From: Rhyacichthys aspro
Taxonomy: Eukaryota > Chordata > Actinopteri > Gobiiformes > Rhyacichthyidae
Assembly: GCA_036850595.1 (NCBI GenBank)
Contig: CM072159.1
Span: 5,049,978-5,113,977, forward strand
DNA length: 64,000 nucleotides
Direction: 5' to 3'
Part shown: positions 1 to 13,690 of the stretch, one piece after another
Position numbering within the stretch: position 1 is the stretch's first letter
Layout of the letters: each line of letters opens with the position of its first letter
Translations under genes and position numbers: made by a program
The notes under the pieces: generated by a model
Database searches by the model: none
Told to the model about the DNA's origin: nothing
What the model saw: the letters and a program-made list of their open reading frames with translations, nothing else

Positions 1-261
1 ATCCGTCTTCTGAAGCACAATCACGAGAAACTCCCATGATAGAGTGGGCTAATCCCGGGGGGCTTTTCACTGCATACAGGAAAAGAAATCGTTTTGTTTC
101 AGAGTGTTAGAAGAATAGCATACAACAACTGAGCAACCTCTGCTTAATAGCCTACAACCTTTCACATAAAACTTATTGGATTTATACACCTAGTTTGACA
201 AAGACACACAAAAACACATTAAAATCACAAAAACCTCTCTTAACTTATGTTTTATTCTTAC
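1..261. other. Upstream non-coding sequence, no feature seen
   Basis: AT-rich sequence with no supported exon. It lies just outside the duplicated block: copy 2 starts at the base equivalent to 262, so this stretch has no partner in the window. Confidence 0.6.
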
Positions 262-2818
262 CCTCTTTTCTACTTTACATTCCTATGCTACTTTTTTTTT
301 TTTTTTTTTTACTTCTGTTTACACACACACGGCTATGAATAGACTACGCAGGTGCACGTGCAGTATTTACGACGTACGTACCGCAAAGCAGCTCTCGCGC
401 GCCACGCACAGAGCACACGTACACAGTGGGCCGGTTGAGAAGGCGGCTCTGGAACACTCTGCCCCGGTGTTTGTCCATCCTCTGGCGGCAAAAACTCACC
501 GGGTCCCGGTAAAACTCCAAAGACTTGTCCCCGAGCACCGTAACACCCGCATTTCCTGGTAGTTTAGACATTCAGCGAGTTAGTAAGTAGACAACGACTA
601 GACTCAAAAATGAGGTGGTATGAAAAAGTTTGGTCCACTTTGAACTTATTAGGACTCAGTGTAGTGTGAGGTGCAGAGTTAACCCCGCTGTCATCGCCTG
701 TTAATCAGTTTGCTGCTCCGCTGAGTCCAATTACTGCTGTATCATTGTTGCTACGCTTTTCTCTGAGGTCACTAGAGTACTGCACTGAGGCGTTCAGGGG
801 CTATCGGAATACAACCTGCTTTTTTTAATCCGACCACTAAGAGGAAATAAGCATAACTACATTTAAGAAAGGCAATTAATGTGGCGATTTAAAAATGTCG
901 AAATTGCATTTTTTCATTTATTCATTTTTGGTTAATTTGTCAATTAGCTGCACGAACAAATAAAGACATGTTTCTCTTAAACTTACTCTCACCTTGCACA
1001 ACCTCATAGTCCTACCCCGGATCTTACAAATGTTGCACATATACAATAGCCTACTGTGCATAAGTTTTAGGCAGGTGTGGATATAAAAAGTGAAGTAAAC
1101 TATAAAATAAGTTTATTTTTATTAAGTTTCAAAATGCAAAGTAAAAAAACAGTTTTTTCTAAATCACATCAATATTTGGTGTGACTGCCTCAAACCAGCA
1201 ACAGTTCCAGAATGGATCGGAAAAGGTTCTGTTCAGACATTTGGAGAATCCCAGACATAACCAGGCCAAACTGGACTAAACCAGACCATCACATCACAGA
1301 AGGAACTTAGGTTTAATTTATGTAATCCCAGAGAGGACAAGTCCATAGTCCATGATGATGGGTTCACAGTTACATCATCATGTCAGGAGGACAGCTTGTT
1401 CCGGGATCACTCTAAAAAATTGGACGTTTTTGTCTCTTCATTCACTATTCCATTTTGTAAATTGATAAAAAAGAAAATTCAGTTGTATATTGTTGACAGC
1501 ATCACTTGTCAACTGTCTGAGGAGTAAAGAGGAGTAATTCTTCCTTTTTCATGTCAGGAAACCATTAAAAATGTCTGATAAAGAAACTGAAATTGAATAT
1601 TCTGGGAAAACAATGCCCTCCAGAGGTAGCCTACAATGCAGCAACTGTAACACTCAAGGAAGTATTACTATATACCTTTTATTTTTTTCTTTGGCACTTT
1701 GTAGTGTAGTTGTTTACGTTCATTTTTAATTTTTAATGACTGTGAACATGATTTTTGACTGTGGGCAAAGAAGTGGCCACACTGTCTGCTATAGACGTAT
1801 AGACTAGGCAAATGTTTTATATAAAGTGTTAAACAGAAGGATTAAGCAGTGTGTGAGTTTTGGTGTGACCGACCTAGATTGCCAAAGGGCTTCACCACTA
1901 ACACAGTCTAATGAAAAAAAGGGAATGTGAAAAGAAGAAGAATGTACCACCTGGGGCTAAATGCATATTAGATTATCTGCACAACAAACAGGTTTGTGCC
2001 TTGTATGAAATTAGAGCTAGAGCCTTTATTTGAGGCCAGACCTTCATTAAAAACCTGTATTCAAATATAACTCACCAACACACCTTCCCTTTGTATTATA
2101 CCAGACAGAATAATATTGGCAGCATAACACTGAAGCATCACTACATAAAAAAAAGATCATTATGACATTTGTGCATACCTGTCTAGTGTGTTGATGTGTT
2201 TATTCTGTTGGATGAATGGGTCTCATGTTGGCCTATACAGGAATAACACCAGGCAAAGTGCAACAGGTTCAAATAATTAACTCTTGACAAAAACTGACAA
2301 GATAGGCCATAAGACATTGGTTGCCGTGGTACATAACAGTCAACATCAAGGACAAGGCATAACAAGATATGGCTGCAATATTAGATTACACCATTTTTAA
2401 ATCTCAAAACTGTGACATGCAAATTCTTTGACAACGAGTAGACAGTTCTTTAACAAATTAAAAAAAAACCCAAATAAACAAGATCATGTCTCCTTAAATA
2501 AGAATGTAATATACAGCTCTATTGTCATTATACATCAGTATAATGAAATCAGTGCTGTGCTGCCACATCTGATCAGTGCCAATCTGAAAACTTAAAACTA
2601 GTCAATCATATTTACATACACTACCACGAACATACACAGTGTAAAAACTCACGTTATTGCATTATTCATTCGGAGATTTTATATTCAAGGAACAAATGTG
2701 CTGCAAACTACAGAGCGAACACATACAATTCATTTGAACTACTATAGTAACTAAACTTGTAATATATGTTAATCATAAAAACACTGGTAACACTGTCGAT
2801 TTTGTGGTTTTATTTTTT
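262..2818. other. Non-coding sequence upstream of the candidate promoter
   Basis: No supported exon. A segment with scattered CpG at about 340-560 is the part that is corrupted in copy 2. A recognisable transposon remnant lies at 1057-1200. Short reading frames on both strands lack codon structure and splice support. Confidence 0.5.
1057..1200 (+). repeat. Interspersed repeat fragment
   Basis: The words around 'gcataagttttaggcag', the following T-rich part and 'atcaatatttggtgtgac' match, from memory, a dispersed fish repeat that I associate with DNA transposons. The family name is not certain. It is present again in copy 2 at about 43852-43984. Confidence 0.45.
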
Positions 2819-3310
2819 TATAAAAGAGAAGCAGGAGAGGTCCCTAAATCACGCAGAGGAGCTTTAAGTTACAAAACCCTTTTTTATCGATTATTTGTGA
2901 CATTTTGCACAAGGATTGGTCGAAACTAGGCCTTGTGTTTTACAGATATTTGTTGGGACATGGGACGAGGTGTTTCAAAACGAGTCTCCATTAAGACGTA
3001 CGGACGCTTTAAGCAAGTTCGCTTCACTCTTTTCGTCTTGTGCCTAAACTGTCATGGCGTCCTGTGACCACGCGAGGCCAGCATCACTCTCTCCCTGCAC
3101 TCGTTCTTGTCCCTCCTTCTTTCTGATTGCCTGATGACTCCTCTCTCTCCTGTGGCACGAGGCGGACTGTCGCCCGGTGTCACCCAGACACAGCTCGTGC
3201 CGCTCGGTCACTGTGAACGCGCGGCAGCAGCGTGCGTTTTGTCCCGGAACTGGAACATGAGCGCACGGATGAGTCTGTGGACCAGAGGAGCGGAGCAGAG
3301 CCCGCCACAG
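2819..3310 (+). promoter_or_regulatory. htr4: Candidate htr4 promoter and 5' non-coding exon (copy 1)
   Basis: A TATA-like TATAAAAG at 2819-2826 is followed by sequence that grows GC-rich and CpG-containing over about 2930-3310, unlike the AT-rich surroundings. It ends in a strong donor, CAG|GTGAGT, with the exon edge at 3310. No open frame runs through it; an ATG at 3053 opens a short frame that stops within the segment. The next well-supported acceptor on this strand is the one before the htr4 start-codon exon at 19096, so this could be its 5' UTR exon across a 15.8-kb intron. The transcription start, and the use of the TATA box, are inferences. It could also be an exon of an unrelated transcript. 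Confidence 0.4.
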
Positions 3311-5119
3311 GTGAGTCCCCCACACCTCACCACTGAAGTTTAATCTGCAGAAATGAAGCTCTTACTCAGGAAAGTTTGTGTTAAAAGTTTTACTCCCTCG
3401 ATTGAAAGATAGTTAGGTAGTTGAAATATTGATGCCTTTTCGAGTTTGCCTTTGGAATCATTTTATTTAGTGTTAATTAATTGTTTTTTCAATATTCAAT
3501 AATAAATGTTTACAAATATATAATATAGTGAAATGACATCATATTTTAGGGAATATGAGCTTATTTTGTCTACGGTATAAATGCTAGATGATGTTAATTC
3601 TGCACTTATTGAGAGGTGTCAGTCCAATACTCTTAATTTAACATATTTATAATAACGCGTAATAAACGTTGAGGTTCTCTGTGATGCAGGTTGTCTAATA
3701 GAAAACTGTTTCCCTGACAATATGGTCATGTAGGTTCAATATCTGTATTCATGTCAGAGATGATTGAATTTCATACATCAGACAGCCATGATAGAGGTAG
3801 TGTGAGACATTGTATATGGATAATGAGACATACTGAGAACATGCTGTTTCACACTTTGTACTGGTTTTGGTATTCGATTGCAAATATGTATGAGTTTCTG
3901 GACTATTAAACCATGAAGTATTAAACCATACATTTCATTTTGCAGCAGTGACTGCAAAATCAATGTAGAGTGAGAATGGCAGCTTAAAACTAAAATCATC
4001 CTAGATCAGATAATTTTTTATATACTGTCAGAGAAGCATGTACAAAAGGAACTTGAACTTAAGCTGAACTTCTTTTAGTTTGGTTAGACCTCATTCCCAC
4101 ATGTTTTATGACAGTTTCGCCCAACTTCGATCATCTGAGGCGTGTCTCTGTCTCTGCCTGTTATAGATGGGTAAACATACAACCAAGGAGTGAACAGGAA
4201 TCTTAAAGAACGAGGTTGGAAACAATGTCCACTAGATAATTTAATCCGGCTTTACTGGTTTAGACATCTCATAGTTTATTTCTTGACTGTCTGTACACAT
4301 GGAAAGGTCAGCTGATGTTGAATTGCTGTGGAGACACTGGACACTGGAGTTTATTGCCAGCTTTCATCACAAATATAGCAGTAATGGTCAAGTCAACACA
4401 GGTGAATCTGGGGACAGTACAGTGCTGCGTGTATTTGAATGTGAAAAAATGTTGCATGGAAAAATGTTTACTCTTATATGATTGTAGGTGTTTATATGTT
4501 GCAAACATTTGCACAGCAATAACTGTAATTTATCAGTCAACATGATTAGAAGATGTAGATAAGACCATTGTGAGCACACTCTTACCGGATACAGTAGTGT
4601 TTGCACAGAGGTTTACACACACTTTATGGATATATGGAAAATGGAAAGTTACAGTAAACTGGTATAGAACATTTTTGTGTTCGTAAAGTATGAGCTGAAT
4701 ACACCTTTTGGTAACAGAAGTTAGGCTAATTGCAGTACATTTCCAATGGACAAAAGGGCATTAGCTCCAAAAATAACAAATTCCCCTTGAACAAGATGCA
4801 AATGGAAACTGACTGATTCTATGTGTGTGCTGTCAGTGCGTGAGTAGAGAACACCAGAAACATTATGGACCACAAAATTATACTGACATTTTAATATGGT
4901 TTTACTATCACTAGCATATATTTGCAATCTAAATTTAGTTAATACGCCTAGATTAAGCATGTATAAATGATTGTGTAAAATTTTTGCAGTAAATTATGAC
5001 TGTCTAAGTAATCATACTTTGTGATCTCTTATAAAGGCAGTCAACATAGTTTTGTCAGTATACGTATTGTTATATAAAGCAGATCAGTTGACTTAAACCA
5101 TACCTTTAGCGTCTTATTC

Positions 5120-5123
<4 letters not shown>

Positions 5124-5175
<52 letters not shown>
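5124..5175. repeat. (TA)n microsatellite, copy 1
   Basis: Pure TA array of 52 bp. The equivalent array in copy 2 (48224-48307) is 84 bp, so its length differs between the two copies. Confidence 0.95.
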
Positions 5176-5177
<2 letters not shown>

Positions 5178-5540
5178 TATACTGTATATATGCTATACTG
5201 TATTTCTTCAAACTGGCCCATGTTTAAGCCATAGGTTAGTTAGAGCACCATGCAAAAGCAAGTCTCTTACATTGTATTTTGAAGGGGCCAAAATCAGGCT
5301 TAAAACGAGAAAAAGTGGCACAGATTGAGGTAAATTCACAAAATGAAAAATATATGAAAATGATGCATAAAAGGAGGAAATTAAAAACAAACTTAAATGA
5401 AGATGAGACCTTACAACAATTTAATAAAATCTAGTGTGTCTAAGGTGTCAGTCTTTGGCCCCAAAAGGATTCTTATTTACTATTGCGGCCCCTCACTACT
5501 TTGAGTTTGACTCAACTGGTTGATTAGAAAGCAATGATTT

Positions 5541-5675
5541 AGGTAAACAGGCACCAGTGAGATTTGAACCCAGATCAAGTCCTTATGTAGCCTGGCCAGC
5601 TGGACCCAGTCACTTTGAAGTGGGTATGGAACCATTCATTGATACCCGGCTTCCGCTGAGCTAAATACGACCAGA
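5541..5675 (-). repeat. tRNA-derived SINE head or tRNA pseudogene, copy 1
   Basis: Read on the minus strand, the segment starts with an A-box-like TAGCTCAGCGG and ends with a B-box-like GGTTCAAATCTC. The two boxes are about 90 bp apart, too far for a normal tRNA, and no cloverleaf closes, so this is a tRNA-derived repeat and not a functional tRNA gene. It recurs in copy 2 at 48673-48807. Confidence 0.6.
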
Positions 5676-6902
5676 CCAATCATAACCATTGCATGTTTTT
5701 AATTTTACTGCCCCCAACATTCTGATTGGTTGTATGTCTATCTATACAATGAGCCATCAAAGTTTCCAATTGAAATATAATCTACATTTCGAATTGCTAA
5801 CAAACATAAAATCTGGGATTAACTCATTAGAGAAATATCCCCCAAATGCTGTTTTTTACTGACAAAAAAATAATTAATATGAGGTCAAAGTTTAAATAAT
5901 TGTGATGAGTTTGAGGTCATATTGACTAGTACTAATTCCTTTCTATTTTGGAGGGATGACATGAGTTCTCCTCTATCCACAAAGCCCAACCATGACCAAG
6001 GCACAAGTCCAGCTCTGCCCAAACCTAGACTGATCGCCCTGGCCACTTTTCAGCCTTGAGCATCTGTAAGTGAATCAGCGGTGAGACAAACTGGTGCTGA
6101 GAGACTTTTCAGAGAGAGTCACCCAGGTAACCCTCCCTCTGGCACAGCAAACTAGAGCAGTGTATTAGTCACAGGAGATGATTTTGTTTGCTGCCTGCCG
6201 TGTGTGTGTGTGCCACCACCACAGATACTTCATTTCTAGTCTAATGCCTGTGATTAGGCACTCCCTGTGGACATTAAGGAGAGAGTCAACGCCTTCAGGT
6301 TAATTTTAGGTGGTCCGTGCCAACTCATTAGCCCAATTCCCAAACCAGCCGGAGCTCATTCATTAACAGTGTCAATCTAGATCGGAATAGTTCTACCTCA
6401 TGTTGCTCTAAGCTTTTCAAAAATGCAAAATATATCATAGTACCTCTACTGAGTAACTCTTTACTAGGAAAAAACTAATTTGGCATGAAATTGTTAAAAT
6501 ATATAATGCTTAAACATAAAAAGAAAAAAACAATCTTTTTATCACTGCAGTGTGCTTAACTGACCACTCTTTCACCACATTGTGAGTTTGTGGGCTCATT
6601 ACCATCTCAGGAGAAAACATATCTCGCCAGATCAAAACAACTCTTCACACACTGGATAAAGATGTAAAAGTCCCATGTGAGTTTGCAGTAGTACAGATGC
6701 AGCCATAGTCCTTGAGTGCCATTTAATAGTTTATTATAATAGCAATCATTTGTGAGAAAAAACAAGACCTTCAGATGCCATCTAGGTTTTATTATCAAGG
6801 ATTATAACAGAATGTTCATTGCAGACAGTAAGCTTTGGCCAATCAGATCAACTAAAGACTGCTGAGAACATAGAAAAAGTGTCTCTTCCAGCACTGGCTA
6901 TG

Positions 6903-6905
<3 letters not shown>

Positions 6906-6982
<77 letters not shown>
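6906..6982. repeat. (TA)n microsatellite, copy 1
   Basis: TA array of 77 bp. In copy 2 the array is 70 bp and is followed by about 61 bp absent here. The Tyr-Ile repeat peptides predicted across it on both strands are artefacts. Confidence 0.95.
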
Positions 6983-6985
<3 letters not shown>

Positions 6986-7289
6986 CTGTTCCACAGTACC
7001 GTCTGGGAGGGCTTCCATAGAAAGCGTTTGCAATGGGCAGGTTCTTTAAATAAATACGTGGTTTGTGATTGGATTTATTATCTGTGACTAACCACAGTTT
7101 TATCCAATCAGAGCAACGCCATGTGTTTAACATAACGTAGTATGTAACGGTAAGACGGTCACTACATCTTCAAACCTAAAACATGCCACATTATTGGTCA
7201 CAACTGGTTAGGCCATGGTTTAGCAATTAATTCTTCGCTTGGAGCAGTTCAAGACAGATTTTTGTGAGTTTGTAAACTCACAAATTTTG

Positions 7290-7410
7290 TGAGAATCCAC
7301 CTGCAGCGCAAGGTAAGCGCCTCGCAGGGTCATATGCTCAATGTCATTCCTCTCTCTCTAACCCTGTTTCCTGTCTACAATTAAAGGCCTATAAATAAAT
7401 AAATAATAAA
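7290..7410 (+). repeat. SINE 3' part, copy 1
   Basis: Contains the body and tail typical of a common fish SINE: 'atgtcattcctctctctct', 'cctgtttcctgtct' and a tail 'attaaaggcctataaataa'. The tRNA-like head is missing or decayed. Equivalent sequence lies at about 50475-50590 in copy 2. Confidence 0.6.
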
Positions 7411-7634
7411 GAGAAAGAAACTGCACAAAAAAGAGAAACATGAATTGAGAAAAGTAAAAAATAATCTCATTGCTTTCCTATCATGACACTAAACTCAGAG
7501 CTTGAAATTTAGGGTAAGATCCAGAATTCAGATACAATATGGAGTACTAGCTATAAAAAAATAAATCTACATTCAGCATGAACAGGAAAGTTGTTTGGAC
7601 ATGTAACCTGAAGTAAAGAGCAGGAAAAATAGTA

Positions 7635-7672
<38 letters not shown>
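7635..7672. repeat. (GTT)n microsatellite, copy 1
   Basis: About twelve GTT triplets. The same array, with the same apparent length, is at 50818-50855 in copy 2. Confidence 0.9.
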
Positions 7673-7673
<1 letters not shown>

Positions 7674-10600
7674 AACGTGTGTCTTTTAATATGAACAAGG
7701 AAGTCATTTGGACGAACTATAACCTAAAGTGAAGTGAGACTGATTCTGAACTGAACAACCACAGGAAGGAAGCCACTGATCTATGTGCCTTTTTGTAGGT
7801 GCTCTGTGGTCTCTTGCTGCACATTGACTTTTAATCAACAGTTTGGTCCCTTTTCTCTAGAGAAAGCTGTACATTACAAGCACTAAACAGTTATTTAAAA
7901 AAATGCTAATAATATTCACAACCAACTTTACAAGGGTTGCCTGTGTTCTTACTCTATAATGTGCACGTGTCATGAGAGAAGGACAGACAAGGTATTCCAA
8001 AACTACATAATCCCTCCATAGTCTGCAGTGTTCAGCTACAGAAGTGACACAAAGACAAAAAAGGCGAATGAGGACGGGCCATTTGGAAAGCTAATGTCTT
8101 TTATGGAGGTTTCACTTTACAACTTGCAGGACTTAAATGATTTGATGCTAACATATTGGTGTATCTGGCTTGGTTTATGACTATTAGTTTGTCTTAATGT
8201 TATGCAGTGTAGTTCTTACATGTTGTAGGGCCTGACATAACTTATTTGTATAGCTTACTGTACATTTAGGATATAGGACATATTTTATTGCTGCCTTCAT
8301 CAATATCTGTATAAAATCTTTATTGAAACGTACCATATTTTGCTCTGTGTAATTGGATAGCCAAATAGTCTTTTTCATTTTCCATATTTTAAGGATGATT
8401 TGCTGGCAAAGTGCGTTTAGAGGGACATTGGTGCAGACAGTGGTGCCATGAGAAGTGGAAAACCGATCAGTCCTAACTAAGTGGTACAGTACAGTGGGCG
8501 ATGTTTACAAACTGTATTTCCACCAGCTGTCTTTTCTCTGTCCAGGCGACTGCTTATATGCGTGTGCTTAAATGTTTATTGAAGGTTTTTGCTCTTCAGT
8601 CAGTAGTCTTCTCCTTTTACCCCCTTCCACTCAGAGCCAGCAGTCTTATTGTGACGAGGCCAGCACGCTCAATTACCCGCTCACAAGCCATTACCCTCAC
8701 CCACGCTTCGTGCGCTCACAGTTGCAACTTGTTCCAGTCAGCTGTGCAGCTGGCAGAAGTGTGGAAAAAGCTCTTCTGTGACAGAGAAAATGAGACAATA
8801 ACAGGCTTTTGAACAATCAGTAATCAGAGATGCCATTATTGATCTACTTAATAATGCAGTCATACTGGATTTTGCAGATTGCAGTGTGTCATGGACTGAA
8901 GTGTTGTGGCACAGAGTGAGCCATGTATGTAATCTATTTTCTATTTTCTACCTTTATTAGATCCTGGTTTGAGATAATGAGTTAATTCCCTGCAGCACCA
9001 GTCCAACAGGACCTGTCATAAGCAGCTATTCTAGTAGAATGACCCAGTTGTCAACAGAAAGTTTAATAATCTCTAGTCTTTTACCTTTTTTGATTTAAAG
9101 TAATTAAGCAAAAAATCCTCAGTCTTTAGTCCTGAAAGTTACAATATTACAATATTGCATTTAAATCACAGAAAACTTTCATCCACATTCACCATGAGCA
9201 ATTTTGAGTCACAAAATCACCTTGGCCTATATGTATCTTTGGACCATGGGATAAAGCTGGCGAGAACCCACAGTAGCATTAAGAGTGTGACCCTGTCTCA
9301 TGCCCAAAGCAGCTTCAGTCAAAGATAAATTGACCTAGTATTTACAACAAAACAAACAAGTAAAAGTACTAATTCAGATTTTTTTTGCAGGAGACAGAAT
9401 CACTGGATGCAGTTTGATTTGTCTTTAAAAGGCTGTTTACATGACAAAGCTTTTGACCCAAAAGATTTTGTTGCAGTTTAGCAGCTCATTTTCACATGTA
9501 CAGTTTTCTCTCTTCAGAAAAACTCATAACTTTTAAAAACGGCTAAGGAGGTGTTTTTAATTTATTGCAGCACAAGATCCGCTGCCGTGTAAACTGTGGA
9601 GATGGGGTATTCAGTGAGAACAATCACTCAACAGCTGTGTCTTACACAGCTATTGGCTGCCAGCAACACACAGCAAGTAGAACAACAATGGCAAAATACT
9701 GTTTTTGTGCTTCAAAACTCATGTTTTGATAATATATTGTTTGTATTAGATAAATAAATCTATAAGCAGTGCTTCAAAAACTCCAGGTTTAAAGAGTTGA
9801 TATATTTTCAAGGGGAACTCTATTGCCCTTACTTATTATATTAAATGCCTGTAGTGTTAGCAACCGCAGAGTTAACAGCGGCTCCACTTGCCTGACAGAT
9901 ATACTACAGCATTCTCAACAGCAGAGTGTATCAGTGTGAAAGCAGATTGTTTTGATTACACTACTGGCCAGCTTTTTGGTGTTTTGTAAACGGCCCCTGA
10001 ATGCAGCTGACTAGAAAAGAACCCATTATAGAACTGAGGATAGTACCAACATACTTGGAATAAATTGTCTCTGTACTGGCACAATGTGAAAAACATTAAA
10101 CCAATCAAATAAACAAAGTATTGCATAAAGCCTGTTCCATTTTTTTTTAGAGAAACCCTGACAAATGGTCCAACAGGATTGCTCGCCTATTCTTTTCAAG
10201 CTGATGTTTTACGGGGTAGATATATTTTACAAGACCTTCTGGCCATTTTTAGAACAAACATTACAATGTCAAAGTGATTTTTTTTTTTCTTCATGGCTCA
10301 AATTACAAATGACATTTGAAATTCAATTTTGTTTGTAGTCTTCAGAATTTACCTCATATAATGGCACAATGATTTGCTCTTATTCATAAGTAATCTGAGG
10401 GTAACAACCCCCATGGTCATACTGTGTCTGCTTTTGTAACATGTATTTAGACAGTAATTCACTTTGACCTAAATATCTGTTTGTAATAGTTTTCAGATGT
10501 AAGGCGTGCATATGCTTTTTTAGTCATGTAGCAGAGTAAAAGTGACATTTTGATCACATCATTCCCAGATGTGTCTTATTCAGGGTCTCTATGAAAACGA

Positions 10601-11672
10601 AAATGATGATTTACATGTTTTTGACTTATAAATAACACACAATGGCATTTGCAAAGTTTATTTTTGTCACAGTTTGGAGGCCTTTTAGCTGCTGCCTCAC
10701 TGCTTGCATAAGTAGCTGGGTGGTATTTCCAAAGTACTGCAAGTAGCATTTAACATTTAACAATACTTTTTGACGGAGTTCGTCGCCATTTGTACTTGTG
10801 TTTAACAGTCACAGTGGCACAGGCAGAGAGAGCAATTTCACCTCTCACAATAGCTGTCAAAAAAGGACCCAGAATGCAATGCAGCCACTCGACCAGTTCG
10901 GGATTGCGAATGTTGTTGAGATGAAAAAGCCTCTCTGTGCTGTTGTTATCACTTTTCTCCAGCTGCTCACACTCACTCACAATATTGGACACATCTGCTG
11001 TCACTGAATACATTTTACAGGTTCAGGGAAGTAGGAAATATGAATCAATTGAAAGTCAGATTCGTAGTTTATGTTAGTAAATAGCAGTAGGAAGACAGAC
11101 CTTGAAACTAAGACAATAATGAGTGGTCGTGGGGGGTACCTTAACTGTCTGATAGAGTTAGCCCAACATTTGAAATTGAATTTGTATAGACTGAAAGGCA
11201 ATTTATTGCTCCATCACCGTGGAAACATAAGCAGCGACTCCTCCTCCACAAACAAATATACGTAATGTGCATGCAGCAGCGCACAAACAAACACAGACAG
11301 GGTCCGGCCTTCTCACAATCTGAGGTGTGAGATTATGTGAGAAGATCTTACTCCCACCTGACCAGAAAACAAGGCGGCAGTTAAAGAGCAGTTCATGTGA
11401 TGTTCTCGTTCTCATGGAGACATATACCGGCCAAATAATGAAAATTATGTGTGCACATTCAATATGAAGGGGAGCCATTGTGAGATTTTATACTATAGGA
11501 GCCAAAGTCAAAATGTCATGACTGAGATGTGAGTGTTGAAACCTCTCACTCACTGTGTAATTTTCTTAATCTTATGCAGTCTGGAAATATTTGTGGAAAT
11601 ATTTCTTATTTGGAAAATGGAGGTAATATTAAGTCATGTTACTGGTGGTCTGGATGTCCTGTGAAAGGATAG

Positions 11673-11790
11673 CATTCATTCATTCATTCATTCATTCACT
11701 TATTTGTCTTCTAAAACTTGTCCCGTCAGAGGCTGTGGAGGGCTAGAGCCTATCCCAGCTGCTTTGGGCTTAAGGCTTGCATAAAGGAAG
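11673..11790 (-). repeat. L2-like 3' tail repeat, copy 1
   Basis: A CATT array is followed by 'gtcttctaaaacttgtcc' and 'agagcctatcccagctgc', the reverse orientation of a widespread fish LINE-tail-like repeat. In copy 2 (about 54888-54985) the CATT array is much shorter. Confidence 0.55.
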
Positions 11791-12189
11791 GTAGGTAGGG
11801 GTTATTAAGTGCTCTGAAAATGAGCAATGGCGCTCATTTCCTACATTTTCGTACAAATTATAATAGTAAGGATTTACCAAGCATTCTTAGAGGGATTTTT
11901 CGTCCCTGTGCTATATCGTCCTTGTAACCTCAGTGAACACACGTCCTCATTAAAATAGCCTCAACATAAAATTAACATGGAATTAAAATAGGTCTGTTTG
12001 CAGATGGACAAGCCAGACGGCTCATATGCACTGTAGAAGCAAACCAGGAAAGAGCGTCACTAAGCCAGCTGTAGCATTTCTGTAGTGCTTTGATCGCACA
12101 TGTATAGGTTCAAAACTGTAAAAAAGTCTATTTCAAATACTTTATTTCTTCATTAATACTTCATTAATTTGATCTGAATTTAAAATCTT

Positions 12190-12410
12190 GCTCTGACTCT
12201 GCCTTCTACATCAAACACTAACCCTCCAAGAGTCAATGCTTCAACTGAACCTGGACTGTTCAGATTTCACTCATCTCATCTGTCCTCTGGTCGCTATGTC
12301 TCATACACTGGTCTTGACTCGGTCTTGTCATAGTTTGACGGTCTTGATCTGTAATAGTCTAGGTCTCGAAGATGACTTGGTCTCATTCAATATGGCCTTG
12401 AATTCAACTA
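12190..12410. repeat. Degenerate GGTCTTG-rich repeat, copy 1
   Basis: Irregular recurrence of GGTCTTGA, CGGTCTTG and TGGTCTC motifs resembles a common GGTCTTG-type dispersed fish repeat. A reverse-orientation relative may lie at 32421-32500. Present also in copy 2 at about 55393-55613. Confidence 0.4.
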
Positions 12411-13554
12411 TTCATCATTAACTGTGTGCAGCAAAAATTTATTTGTAAGAAGCTCCATAAATGAGACCCAATGTTCTTAGTTCCATTTGTAAATGAAAGT
12501 TTTGCATCAATTACCAAAATAATATTGATTTCTGTACTGTACAAAATTAATTATCTTGGTTAGTTTAAAATGCCTATGTCAGAGTAACAATTACACAAGA
12601 CAGAGCCCTTTATAAAGGGATCTTTAGACTGGTCTTGTGAACTACACCAGAATGCATAATCAGATCTTTGTATATGAACCAATTTAACATGATTATCAGC
12701 AATAAATACATAGCAAGGAAAAGCAATATAATGTCAACATCCAAAATGCAACGCAAGGAGGAGCTGGTTTGTGGAAAATGGTAGTTGACTGAATGAGCTG
12801 ATTTAACTAGTGTCCTGCTATTTACCAATACGCAAAGACTTCTTGCGCTTAGTCTTTCTCCACTATTTGTTTTGAATTAGCTTCACACTGATATTGTTGT
12901 CCATCTCCTCAAGCTTTTCAGTTAACACTTTCTGATGAGAAGGGAACAAACAGATCATGCAAACAAAATCAAATCAAATGTCAAGTTGATTATGGATTAA
13001 TTCATTGGAACAATAGCACGCAGATTGGACGAGGGCATCCGGTGTACAACAGAGCATGCACTGATTACAATCGGCCTCTTAAATGGCCCGTGGAGGAAAT
13101 TGTAATCATCGCACACTGGAATCATCTGAACAACAAAGCCAAAGCAGCTCAGCCTCCTACTCACTGCATACTCAGTTACTCACACATCGGACTGCAAGGA
13201 ATGAGAAAATATTTGCTTATCTGATTCAGCGGGAGGAAGAAAGAGAGGCCTAGAGGAGAGAGAGCAGTCCTGACAAGTTGCCACAGCTGTCCAGTGTGAT
13301 GTGCTTCCAAGGAGGTGTGTTTTCACAGCTCACCGTGTTCAATTCACATCTGACCGACACTAAACTGAAAAGGATCCTGCACACTGGAGACAGATAGGGC
13401 TGGAGTTTTTGGTTGATTTGAATTTATTGCATTGATTCTTTTTGGACTGACATTGTGATCTTTTTCTATAATTCATTTTTTTTAAGCGAGGGCCGTTCTT
13501 TGTGTGATTATGCATAACCTTATTCTATCGAGGTTTCTTTCCAGGCACAAAATT

Positions 13555-13690
13555 CTGTGTATGCCTCTACGTGTTAGCCCTGCGATTAAATGGCAATTGT
13601 CTTGGATGTACCCAGCCTCTTGATCAAAGTAGCTGGGATATGCGCCAGTTTTCCATGACCCGGAACAGGATAAGTGGTATAAAAGAAAAT
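13555..13690 (+). repeat. L2-like 3' tail repeat, copy 1
   Basis: Contains decayed forms of 'gtacccagcctctt', 'agctgggatatgcgcc' and 'acaggataagtggtata', diagnostic of a widespread fish repeat tail. Also in copy 2 at about 56755-56885. Confidence 0.6.

Noticed and set aside
5541..5675. A functional tRNA gene on the minus strand
   Set aside because: A and B boxes are present but too far apart, and no acceptor stem or cloverleaf forms; it is a tRNA-derived repeat.
6819..7133. Frames with long Tyr-Ile runs on both strands
   Set aside because: Translation of a TA microsatellite.
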